Shown in pieces: positions 1-6,940 of a DNA stretch of 14,401 nt. The stretch spans positions 1 through 14,401 of the forward strand of contig RKRX01000129.1 of NCBI GenBank assembly GCA_007571185.1, given 5' to 3'. This DNA is from Oceanicaulis sp. (GTDB lineage: Bacteria; Pseudomonadota; Alphaproteobacteria; Caulobacterales; Maricaulaceae). The first letter of the stretch is position 1. Each line of letters begins with the position of its first letter. The notes beneath the pieces were generated by a model. That model searched no databases, had not been told where the DNA came from, and was given only the letters and a program-made list of their open reading frames with translations. The position numbers were made by a program, and so were the translations under genes.

Positions 1-462
1 TTGATATATCAAACCTTCTCTGATTCCAGAGTAAGAAGTAATCGTGAATTCTTTAAATTAGATCCACAGCAAGCTATCAGTGCATTAAAAATTGCAGGTG
101 GAAAGGACGTTACTCCTCGAGAGAATATTTCTCAAGATAAGAATGACTTGTCAACTGTGGAATGTACGCAGTCTAATAAAAAACGTAATTATACCTTTCA
201 AGAAATGCAAATTTATGATGGAGATACGCTTGAATTCACAAGAGATAGCAGTATCACAGTCACTGTTGTAGGAGATAGAAAAATTAATTTTGAAGGAGAA
301 ATGACCAGTTTTAGTAAAGCAGCATAAATTTTACTGACTAGAGAGAGTTTTCCCGAATATGGTGTACGAGGGCCAAAATACTGGATGAAAGATAATCAAA
401 CATTGGCTCATAGAGCGCAGACTTATAGGGATAAGATGTTTGAGAACAGTGAGGAAAATTAA
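1..462 (+). pseudogene. Nuclease-like gene fragment with DUF4357-like tail, interrupted by in-frame TAA
   Basis: The reading frame is open from the left window edge to a TAA at 325-327, then stays open in the same frame for 44 more codons to a second TAA at 460-462. The TTG at position 1 is probably just the cut edge, so the 5' end is missing. The N-terminal part contains SNREFFKLDPQQAISALK followed by GGKDVTP, which from memory resembles the end of GIY-YIG/T5orf172-type nucleases. The part after about residue 62 (YTFQEMQIYDGDTLEFTRD, SFSKAA) and the part after the stop (RGPKYWM) together resemble a DUF4357 domain, which usually reads S-x-AA-K then a GP-x-YW motif. Joining the two halves needs only TAA to be AAA (Lys). 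I infer a nonsense-mutated gene or a sequencing error. Base composition (about 35% GC) is unlike everything else here, suggesting transfer. The function is tentative. Confidence 0.5.
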
Positions 463-561
463 ATAAAAAAGGATTTCTGCTTCACCAAATAATGACTTCT
501 TTGTCAACATCACCCAATCAACCGCGTGGACAAACCCGAAAGCAGTCGTCATGTATTCCGG
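463..561. other. Junction between AT-rich segment and fpr
   Basis: This short gap lies between the AT-rich fragment and the end of the convergent fpr gene. Composition rises from AT-rich (aaataaaaaa at 461-470) to the high GC of the sulfur operon within about 60 bases. I see no tRNA, direct repeat, terminator hairpin or transposase remnant here that would explain the junction. Confidence 0.4.
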
Positions 562-1377
562 TCAAATCCCATCGCCAGCGAAGGCTTTCTCAACAACGAA
601 ATCGCCGGGCTTGGCGTTGGAACCTTCTTCAAAACCACGGGCTTTCAGCATGGTTTTGAGTTCATTGAGCATGGCCATGGAACCGCAGATCATAGCACGA
701 TCTGTTTCAGGGTTCAGAGCTGGACGGTCGATGTGATCGAACAGGGCGCCTGTTTCAATCAGATGGGTGATCCGGCCTGTGCGGGAACCCTGCTGGCGTG
801 TGACGCTGTCAAAATAAACCAGTCGGCTTGCCGCCAGTTCTCCTACCAACGGATCCTCGCCCAGGGCCTGCACCAGGCCCTGTGAATACGCCAGTTCCGG
901 GGCGGTGCGGCATGTGTGGGTAAAGACCACTTCTTCAAAGCGCTCATAGGTATCGGGTTCGCGGATCAGGCTGGCGAACGGCGCGGCGCCAGTGCCGGTA
1001 GATAACATGTAGAGGCGTTTGCCGGGTTTGAGCGCATCTGTGACCAGCGTGCCGGTGGGTTTGCGACCTACAAGCACTCTGTCTCCGGGCTGGATATGGC
1101 GCAGGCGGGAGGTAAGAGCGCCGCCCTTCACCTTGATGGAATAAAATTCGAGTTCTTCATCCCAGCTGGGGCTGGCGACCGAATAGGCACGCAAGACCGG
1201 CTTCCTCTCTTCCTGGAGCCCGATCATCACAAACTCCCCCGGACGGAAACGCAAAGAGGCTGGACGTGCAGTGCGGAACCGGAACAGATCATCGGTGAAG
1301 TGTTCGACTTCGGTGACTTTGCAAGCGAAAAAGGCGCCCTGGTCAATCACATTGGCGTTTTGAACCATATCAAGCAT
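562..1377 (-). CDS. fpr: Ferredoxin--NADP(+) reductase, bacterial subclass I
   Basis: This is a 271-residue FAD enzyme that moves electrons between NADPH and ferredoxin or flavodoxin in the cytoplasm. The FAD-binding motif RAYS is at residues 63-66 with the family-typical SVASP after it. The NADP-binding glycine motif STGTG is at 126-130, CGSM is at 231-234, and the C-terminal VVEKAFAG (261-268) matches the extended tail of alphaproteobacterial enzymes such as the Rhodobacter capsulatus type. Length is normal for the family. The start is supported by CGGAGAT about seven bases upstream; a second Met at residue 4 is less well placed. It is the last gene of the cys operon, 12 nt after cysK. Since no flavoprotein CysJ is present, I infer that it supplies reduced ferredoxin to the CysI sulfite reductase, but members of this family also serve oxidative-stress roles. 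Confidence 0.93.
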   Translation of the reverse strand: MLDMVQNANVIDQGAFFACKVTEVEHFTDDLFRFRTARPASLRFRPGEFVMIGLQEERKPVLRAYSVASPSWDEELEFYSIKVKGGALTSRLRHIQPGDRVLVGRKPTGTLVTDALKPGKRLYMLSTGTGAAPFASLIREPDTYERFEEVVFTHTCRTAPELAYSQGLVQALGEDPLVGELAASRLVYFDSVTRQQGSRTGRITHLIETGALFDHIDRPALNPETDRAMICGSMAMLNELKTMLKARGFEEGSNAKPGDFVVEKAFAGDGI

Positions 1378-1389
1378 TAAAATCTCCGT

Positions 1390-2397
1390 TCAGGCAGTCA
1401 GTGCAGCATCCGCCTCCGGCGCCGTCCAGGGCGGGACAGGCAGGCCACGCGCGCGCAGGAATTCAGGATTGAACAGTTTGCCAGCGTACCGTGCGCCACA
1501 ATCACACAGAAGGGTTACGACAGTGCGCCCCGGGCCCAGCTCTCGCGCCAGGTGCATGGCGCCCACGATATTGACCCCTGCCGACCCGCCCAGTGACAGT
1601 CCTTCAGACTGAACCAGATCAAACAGAACCGGCAGAAATTCCGCATCCTCAATGCGATAGGCATGATCTACGGTGAAATCTTCGAGCTGACCGGTGATCC
1701 GGCCCAGGCCGATGCCTTCTGTGATCGACCCGCCCTTTGTTTCCAGTTTACCTTGCGTGAACCAGCTATACAGGGCTCCGCCAGCCGGATCGGCCAGCCC
1801 GATCCTGATTTGGGAATGAGCGCTACGCAGGGCGGCGGCGATGCCCGCCAGAGATCCGCCTGTGCCTGCGGCGCATATGAACCCGTCCACGCAGCCCCCG
1901 GTCTGCTCAAGGATTTCCCGCCCCGTGGTCTGGGCGTGAAACGCCTTATTGGCCGGATTGTCGAACTGATTGGCCCAAATCGCTTTCGGGGTTTGTTCTG
2001 CGAGGCGGCGGGAGACATGAACGAAATGATGCTCGCTGGAATAGGGGGCCGGATCCACCTCGATAATGCGTGCGCCAGCAGTCTCTAGCGCCTCACGTTT
2101 GGCCGGGCTTTGCCCGCGCGGCATTACAATCAGGGTTTTGTAGCCCAGGGCGCTGGCGACCAGAGCCAGACCGATACCGGTGTTGCCGGCCGTGCCTTCC
2201 ACGATCACGCCGCCGGGTTGAAGCGATTCATCCTGTTCAGCCGCCCGGATCAGGCCCAGCGCGGTGCGATCCTTGACCGAGCCGCCGGGATTGAGAAACT
2301 CCGCCTTGCCCAGAATTTCACATCCGGTGGCCTCGGATGCAGCTTTCAGCCGGATCAACGGAGTGTTGCCGATCAGTTCAATAATAGTGGCGTTCAT
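1390..2397 (-). CDS. cysK: Cysteine synthase A (O-acetylserine sulfhydrylase)
   Basis: This 335-residue pyridoxal-phosphate enzyme joins O-acetylserine and sulfide to give cysteine and acetate, the last step of sulfate assimilation. The PLP lysine is K42 in GGSVKDR (38-44). The substrate-binding loop is TAGNTG (69-74) and the phosphate-binding glycine loop is GTGGS (178-182). GGSAGVN (270-276) and CDCGARY (298-304) are also typical. The loop has Ala where Escherichia coli CysK has Ser (TSGN), a variant I associate with a fungal/alphaproteobacterial subgroup. The C-terminus is slightly longer than in E. coli and proline-rich. The ATG overlaps the TGA of the upstream cysH by four bases (ATGA), indicating translational coupling, and GGAGAG precedes it. 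A cystathionine beta-synthase-like role cannot be excluded, but the operon makes cysteine synthesis by far the most likely. Confidence 0.92.
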   Translation of the reverse strand: MNATIIELIGNTPLIRLKAASEATGCEILGKAEFLNPGGSVKDRTALGLIRAAEQDESLQPGGVIVEGTAGNTGIGLALVASALGYKTLIVMPRGQSPAKREALETAGARIIEVDPAPYSSEHHFVHVSRRLAEQTPKAIWANQFDNPANKAFHAQTTGREILEQTGGCVDGFICAAGTGGSLAGIAAALRSAHSQIRIGLADPAGGALYSWFTQGKLETKGGSITEGIGLGRITGQLEDFTVDHAYRIEDAEFLPVLFDLVQSEGLSLGGSAGVNIVGAMHLARELGPGRTVVTLLCDCGARYAGKLFNPEFLRARGLPVPPWTAPEADAALTA

Positions 2398-3536
2398 GCA
2401 ATTCTCTCCGCTCCCAACCGTCGGGGCTCTGTCTGGATCAGACGGATCGCGCCGGCGCGTTTGGCGCGCCGGGCGCGGGCGGGATCAAAGATACCACATT
2501 CTTTTCTGTCCTGGCCGGTCCAACGCCCCTCGCGGGAGCCCGGTTCCATCGCTGGCGCGGTGCAAGGCCAGCACCCGATGGAAGCGTAACCGTTTTCAAT
2601 CAGCGGGTGGCGGGGTAAGTCCAGCGCCTTATAGCGTTCGGCCACAGCTTCACGACTGAGGAAAGCGAACGGATTGATTTTCACCCGCTCTCCGTCAAAC
2701 CCTATCGCCGCCAGCTGACCGCGTTCGCCGCCATGATAGCGCTTGCGACCGGTGATCAAGGCGTCATAGGAATCGAGCGCGGCGGCGAGCGGGCGCACCT
2801 TGCGCAAATCACAACAAGCCAGCCCGTCAGTCAGATAGAGATCGCCTCCGGGGTCTTCAGCCTCGACCTGATCGGCGGCGGGTTTGAGAGTACGCAGATT
2901 GGTCAAACCCAGATGCTCCATCAGACGGTTGCGATAAGTCAAAGTCTGAGGGAAATGCTGACCGGTGTCCATGAACAGGATCGGCGTGTCGGGCGCAATA
3001 TCGGCCACCAACGCCAGGCCCAGGGCTGCCTCTGCGCCGAAAGAGGACAGCATGGCGATGCGTCCGCCATATTCAGCCGTGGCTACACGCAGGATTTCTT
3101 CAGGACTTGCGCCTTCAGTCTGTGCGGCCAGCGTCTCGGCGCGCGCCTTGCGGATCGTTACCGCCCGCTGGTGCATGGCCGAGGCACGGTTGAGGGGGGC
3201 GCCGGGATCGGGTTGATAGATAGAGTTCATGCCGCCAGTGTTACGGATGCGCGCCGGGCTGTCACGGCGCTCAATCTCGACCGTGTCAAAACCCATGCGC
3301 TTGAGATCATCGACTTGATCATGCAGCAGCGGGCCTACAGCCCGTAACTCACCCTTATAGCCCGCCCGGCGTAGTAGGGCGGCCAACGAAAACCCGCGAC
3401 CGTCCTTGAAGCCCGAAAAACGGATATTGACACGCGGAACGCCACGAACCGCCTGCTCGGCTTCGACAGGGGAAATATCCCCGGTCAGCTCCAGGCAATC
3501 GGCTTTTTTGATCGGAATCACACCATTAGACGCCAT
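2394..3536 (-). CDS. cysH: DUF934 domain fused to CysH adenylyl-sulfate reductase
   Basis: One 380-residue frame holds two normally separate proteins. Residues ~1-112 are DUF934: the hallmark FSGFKDGRGFSLAALLR (40-56), GELRAVG (62-68), DQV and RMGFDT (80-85), ending near YQPDPG (107-112). Residues ~115-350 are the CysH PAPS/APS reductase domain, with the SSFGAEA nucleotide loop (164-170) and LFMDTGQHFP (187-196). CC at 241-242 and CWPC at 322-325 are the four ligands of a [4Fe-4S] cluster, so APS rather than PAPS is the expected substrate. The catalytic cysteine is C347 in KECGIF, where the family normally has ECGLH or ECGIH. A basic tail of about 30 residues follows. The start at 3536 is chosen because AAGGAGG sits six bases upstream; a longer frame from 3635 lacks such a site. 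The internal Met103 lies inside DUF934 and has no Shine-Dalgarno. It overlaps cysI by 11 nt. Confidence 0.88.
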   Translation of the reverse strand: MASNGVIPIKKADCLELTGDISPVEAEQAVRGVPRVNIRFSGFKDGRGFSLAALLRRAGYKGELRAVGPLLHDQVDDLKRMGFDTVEIERRDSPARIRNTGGMNSIYQPDPGAPLNRASAMHQRAVTIRKARAETLAAQTEGASPEEILRVATAEYGGRIAMLSSFGAEAALGLALVADIAPDTPILFMDTGQHFPQTLTYRNRLMEHLGLTNLRTLKPAADQVEAEDPGGDLYLTDGLACCDLRKVRPLAAALDSYDALITGRKRYHGGERGQLAAIGFDGERVKINPFAFLSREAVAERYKALDLPRHPLIENGYASIGCWPCTAPAMEPGSREGRWTGQDRKECGIFDPARARRAKRAGAIRLIQTEPRRLGAERIA

Positions 3537-5157
3537 AGACAGCCTCCTTGAAAGGCGCAGCGCCCAGTCGAGCCAGAGTTTGGGTGAAAGCCTCGCCTGG
3601 TGCGGCCTTTTCGGCGAAGACGCGCACGCAAGCAATCACGGCTTTGACGGCGGCCCCGGCGTTCAGGCCAGGTCCCAGGATTTTTCCGATTGCCGCATCG
3701 CCGTCGGCAACCCCGCCCAAGGTGAGCTGATAGACTTCCTGTCCAGCCTTGTCGACGCCCAGAAGGCCGATATTGGCCACATGGTGATGCCCGCAGGCAT
3801 TGATGCAGCCCGAAATCTTGATTGTGACTTTGCCGGCGACGGCGTCCAGACCGGATTCATGCAAATTTCGGGAAATCTGTTGAGCGACGGGAATGGAGCG
3901 GGCATTGGCCAGGTTGCAATAATCAAGTCCCGGGCAGGAGACAATGTCACTGGCCTTGTCTGCGTTCGGGGTGGCCAGTCTTGCCCCATCAAGCAGAGTA
4001 TACAAGCTTTCCAAGGCGGACTCATCCACATGGGGTAAAACCAGATTCTGCTCTTTACTGACCCGGATTTCACTCAATCCGTACCGATCCGCCAGATCGG
4101 CCACCAGGTCCATCTGATCGGCGTCAATGTCCCCGGGTGTCTTGCCTGGCGCCTTGAGCGGGATCACCACGATGGTCCGTCCGGCAACCCGGTGCGGTTT
4201 CACATTCACCCCATGCCACCGGTCATAACCGGGTGCGGCGGGAGGAGTGGTTTGAGATCGACCTTCGGGTGGCGCGGCAAAGAAGGCGGACACTCGCCCA
4301 ATTTCTTCCACCGGCACAGTCAGGGCGCGTCCGCGCACGGCTTCATATTCGGCTTCTACGGCCCGGGCGAAGCAGTCCGCCCCCATGGCGTTGACCAGGA
4401 TTTTGATCCGGGCTTTGTAGAGATTATCTCGTCGACCTTTGAGATTGTACACACGCAGGATCGCCGTCAGATAGGCGAGCAACTCCCGCTGAGGCAGATA
4501 ATCACGAATCTTTTTCGCTATGACCGGGGTGCGGCCCTGACCGCCGCCCACATGGATTTCAAAACCGATCTCGCCCGCTTTGCTGCGGATCAACCGCAAT
4601 CCGATATCATGCACGCCGATGGCGGCCCGATCTTCGGGCGATCCGGTGATCGCGATCTTGAATTTGCGCGGCAACCAGGTGAATTCAGGGTGTGTGGTGG
4701 ACCATTGCCGAACCAGTTCGCACCATGGGCGCGGATCGGCCACTTCATCGGCCGCCGCACCTGCGAACGGGTCGGTCGTGGTATTGCGGATCGTATTGCC
4801 TGAGGTCTGGATGGCATGCATTCCCACCCCGGCCAGATGGTCGAGAATGTCGGGAATATCCACCAGTCGGGGCCAGTTGTACTGGATGTTCTGACGGGTG
4901 GTGAGATGACCATAACCTCGGTCATAAGTGCGCGCGATAAAGGCCAGACTGCGCAGCTGTTCCGACGATAGAACACCGTAAGGAATGGCGACCCGCAGCA
5001 TATAAGCGTGCAATTGCAGATATACGCCGTTCATCAGGCGTAGGGGTTTGAACTCATCCTCAGACAGGGCGCCGGACAGCCGGGCGTTGACTTGTTCACG
5101 AAATTGCGCCGTCCGCGCGTCAACCAGCGCACGATCAATTTCATCGTATTGATACAT
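3526..5157 (-). CDS. cysI: Sulfite reductase hemoprotein (ferredoxin-type, siroheme/[4Fe-4S])
   Basis: This 543-residue enzyme carries out the six-electron reduction of sulfite to sulfide. It has the repeated nitrite/sulfite reductase fold: an N-terminal ferrodoxin-like half with TTRQNIQ (86-92) and a second half with the metal site. The siroheme/[4Fe-4S] cysteines are present in the canonical spacing, CPGLDYC (408-414) and CINAC (451-455), the latter followed by GHHH. In the operon it sits after DUF2849 and before DUF934-cysH, with cysG upstream to make its siroheme. No cysJ flavoprotein is present, so the electron donor is probably ferredoxin reduced by Fpr (inference). Family members can also act on nitrite, but the cysH and cysK neighbours argue for sulfite. 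The start has AAGGAGAT six bases upstream and lies within the end of the DUF2849 gene (17-nt overlap). Confidence 0.93.
   Translation of the reverse strand: MYQYDEIDRALVDARTAQFREQVNARLSGALSEDEFKPLRLMNGVYLQLHAYMLRVAIPYGVLSSEQLRSLAFIARTYDRGYGHLTTRQNIQYNWPRLVDIPDILDHLAGVGMHAIQTSGNTIRNTTTDPFAGAAADEVADPRPWCELVRQWSTTHPEFTWLPRKFKIAITGSPEDRAAIGVHDIGLRLIRSKAGEIGFEIHVGGGQGRTPVIAKKIRDYLPQRELLAYLTAILRVYNLKGRRDNLYKARIKILVNAMGADCFARAVEAEYEAVRGRALTVPVEEIGRVSAFFAAPPEGRSQTTPPAAPGYDRWHGVNVKPHRVAGRTIVVIPLKAPGKTPGDIDADQMDLVADLADRYGLSEIRVSKEQNLVLPHVDESALESLYTLLDGARLATPNADKASDIVSCPGLDYCNLANARSIPVAQQISRNLHESGLDAVAGKVTIKISGCINACGHHHVANIGLLGVDKAGQEVYQLTLGGVADGDAAIGKILGPGLNAGAAVKAVIACVRVFAEKAAPGEAFTQTLARLGAAPFKEAVYGV
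3543..3549 (-). promoter_or_regulatory. Strong Shine-Dalgarno fixing the cysH start
   Basis: AAGGAGG on the minus strand lies six bases before the ATG at 3536-3534, inside the 3' end of cysI. It decides between the short start (MASNGV) and an in-frame ATG 33 codons earlier, which would give an N-terminus merely overlapping cysI. Confidence 0.8.
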
Positions 5158-5437
5158 GGGCGATCTCCTTGGTACTGCCCGCGCTGGGACCGGTCAGGCG
5201 GATGGCTTCACGCACATGTTTGCGCCCTGTTGGGGTGAAATCTCCGACGTCGCCGGTAATGTCGATAAGGTAAGGATCAACCACGATCAGCTGGTCCTCG
5301 AGCGCGGACGCCAGCGCCGTTTCTGCATTTTCCGGGGTCAGGCGCAGCGCTTGCGTTGCGTTCTCGCTCCACCCCTCATCAATGGTGCGATACACCACCC
5401 GGCCATCGGTAAGGCGGTTCGCCGTGATCGTTTTCAT
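5141..5437 (-). CDS. DUF2849 protein of the sulfite reductase operon
   Basis: This is a 98-residue soluble protein with no signal peptide or membrane segment. It shows the DUF2849 pattern: ANRLTDGRVVY (6-16) near the start, a central segment ending in DPYLIDI (54-60), and a C-terminal GRKHVREAIRLTGPSAG region (71-87), all recalled from family members. In alphaproteobacteria this gene is regularly placed between cysG and cysI, so a role in sulfite reduction is generally assumed, but I know of no proven biochemical function. It starts inside the last codons of cysG (4-nt ATGA overlap) and overlaps cysI by 17 nt, so its translation is likely coupled to both. A TGGAG sequence precedes the start. 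There are no cysteines in the sequence, which argues against it being an iron-sulfur electron carrier. Confidence 0.85.
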   Translation of the reverse strand: MKTITANRLTDGRVVYRTIDEGWSENATQALRLTPENAETALASALEDQLIVVDPYLIDITGDVGDFTPTGRKHVREAIRLTGPSAGSTKEIAHVSIR

Positions 5438-6837
5438 GCGGCTTGCTCCAGCATTTGATGAGCCAGTCCCGACAATGCTTCGGGCGCCCGATTGACCACG
5501 TCACCGATAACCAGCACGGCCGGGCCGGTGATCTGCTGGCCTGCAATCGCGGTGGCGAGTTGATTCAGCGTGGTGAAGATGCGGCGCTCGCCATCACAGG
5601 TGGCGTTCTCGACAATGGCGACAGGCGTTGCGCCCTCCCTTCCGGCCTGTACAAGGCGGCGTGAGAGTATGGCGGCCACGGCGACGCCCATATAGATCAC
5701 CAGAGTGTGCGTACTGGCGGCCAGGGCGGCGTAGTCAAGTTGCGGTCCATTCTTTCTGGGTTGTCCGGTGACAAAAGTGACCGCCTGGGCCGCATCGCGA
5801 TGGGTGAGGGGGATTTGTGCGCTGGCGCCTGCCGCCAGCGCCGCAGAAATGCCCGGCGTGACATAGACTTCGATACCCTGGTTGCGCACGGCTTCGATTT
5901 CCTCGCCTCCACGTCCAAAAATAAAGCTGTCCCCGCCTTTCAGACGCACCACGCGGCGGCCCAGCCGGGCGTGCTCAATCAAGAGGTCGCTGATCTTGCC
6001 TTGCGGCACGGGGTGATGACCGGCGGTTTTGCCCACATCAATACGGATCGCGTCCCGCCGGGCGCGGTCGAGCACGGCAGGCGAGACCAGGCGATCATGG
6101 ACGATGACATCAGCATCCCGGATCAGGCGGGCAGCACGGACGGTGAGCAGCTCAGGATCGCCCGGCCCCGCGCCCACTAGGTGCACGACGCCCTTCCCGG
6201 TTCCGGCGGCGGAGGTGTTCAGGGCGGCGATCATCGCCCGCCTGGCGCCATCGGCGTCGCCTTGGTCCGCCAGCCGGGTCGCCGGGCCCCGCAGCGTGTG
6301 TTCCCAGAATCTGCGGCGGGCGTCCACATCTGGAAAGACTTTGCTGACCCGATGGCGCAAAGTGCGGGCGGTTTCCGCCAGCAATCCGATACCCGGCGCG
6401 ATGACGCTTTCCAGAGCGCTGCGCAGGTCGCGCACAAGAACCGGTGCGGTCCCGCCTGAGGACAAGGCGACGGTGATGGCGCCTCTGTCGATCAGCGCCG
6501 GGGTGTAGAAATCGCACAGCGGCGAATCATCAATCACATTCACCAGTGCGCCGGCCTTGCGCGCTTTGCGCGCCAGCACGCGCGCCAGTTTGCGCTCTTC
6601 GACCCCGATGAAGACCAGCCTGGCGCCCCTAAGCATACGGCAGGGATTGGCGTCAGTGATGATGCGGGTGTTCGGGTTAAGGTCTGCTGGCGCGGCGACG
6701 GGTTTGCCCAGCGTGCACCAGACAAGCTCACACGGTGCAGTGCGGAACAGACGCAGCTTGTTTAGCGCAGCGGCGCCGCTGCCCAGAACCACCACCCGGG
6801 TGTCCTTGAGAGGAATTGCAGGCAGAAACTGATCCAT
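5434..6837 (-). CDS. cysG: Siroheme synthase (SUMT / precorrin-2 dehydrogenase / ferrochelatase)
   Basis: This 467-residue trifunctional enzyme converts uroporphyrinogen III to siroheme, the cofactor of CysI. The N-terminal ~210 residues are the NAD-dependent dehydrogenase/ferrochelatase module: a Rossmann start VVVLGSGAAALNK (15-27), the paired aspartates in VIDDSPLCDFYTPA (101-114), and SSGGTAPVLVRDLR (126-139). Residues ~216-460 are the SAM uroporphyrinogen methyltransferase: VGAGPGDPELLT (221-232), HDRLVS (247-252), VGK (268-270), GGDSFIFGRGGEE (301-313) and YMG (382-384). D248 and K270 line up in number with the functional residues I recall in Salmonella CysG. Length is normal. It is the first gene of the cys operon, with GAGGG eight to nine bases before the start, and faces a LysR gene across 103 bases. 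Confidence 0.94.
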   Translation of the reverse strand: MDQFLPAIPLKDTRVVVLGSGAAALNKLRLFRTAPCELVWCTLGKPVAAPADLNPNTRIITDANPCRMLRGARLVFIGVEERKLARVLARKARKAGALVNVIDDSPLCDFYTPALIDRGAITVALSSGGTAPVLVRDLRSALESVIAPGIGLLAETARTLRHRVSKVFPDVDARRRFWEHTLRGPATRLADQGDADGARRAMIAALNTSAAGTGKGVVHLVGAGPGDPELLTVRAARLIRDADVIVHDRLVSPAVLDRARRDAIRIDVGKTAGHHPVPQGKISDLLIEHARLGRRVVRLKGGDSFIFGRGGEEIEAVRNQGIEVYVTPGISAALAAGASAQIPLTHRDAAQAVTFVTGQPRKNGPQLDYAALAASTHTLVIYMGVAVAAILSRRLVQAGREGATPVAIVENATCDGERRIFTTLNQLATAIAGQQITGPAVLVIGDVVNRAPEALSGLAHQMLEQAA

Positions 6838-6940
6838 GGAAGGCCCTCATTTGATCGGGCGGTAGGATTGAAATTTATTTTTTCTTATTGCAAATCAGTA
6901 TTTTTAGCGTATACAGAAAGAAAATCTTTCTATCAGAATC
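6838..6940. promoter_or_regulatory. Divergent cysG / lysR control region
   Basis: This 103-base AT-rich gap separates the starts of cysG (minus) and the LysR gene (plus), the usual arrangement for an autoregulated LysR protein and its target operon. On the plus strand TTGCAA (6888-6893) and TATACA (6910-6915), 16 bases apart, make a plausible sigma-70-type promoter for the regulator; this would start transcription near 6922. I cannot pick a convincing promoter for cysG on the other strand, although the AT-rich stretch 6866-6912 is the likely place. Confidence 0.5.
6915..6931. repeat. 17-bp palindrome, candidate operator
   Basis: AGAAAGA-AAA-TCTTTCT is a perfect inverted repeat with 7-base arms. 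It overlaps the candidate transcription start of the LysR gene and ends nine bases before its ATG. It could be an operator or a small hairpin covering the start codon. No other copy was noticed in the window. Confidence 0.5.

Noticed and set aside
331..552. 73-codon minus-strand frame facing the AT-rich fragment
   Set aside because: It overlaps the 3' part of the broken plus-strand gene, has no recognisable domain and spans the composition boundary.
3228..3230. Separate CysH start at the internal Met103
   Set aside because: It lies inside the C-terminal part of DUF934 (before YQPDPG) and has no Shine-Dalgarno, so a separate cysH gene is not supported.
3537..3635. Longer N-terminus for CysH from an ATG at 3635
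   Set aside because: The extra 33 residues only read through the end of cysI in another frame, and the strong AAGGAGG sits before the later ATG at 3536.
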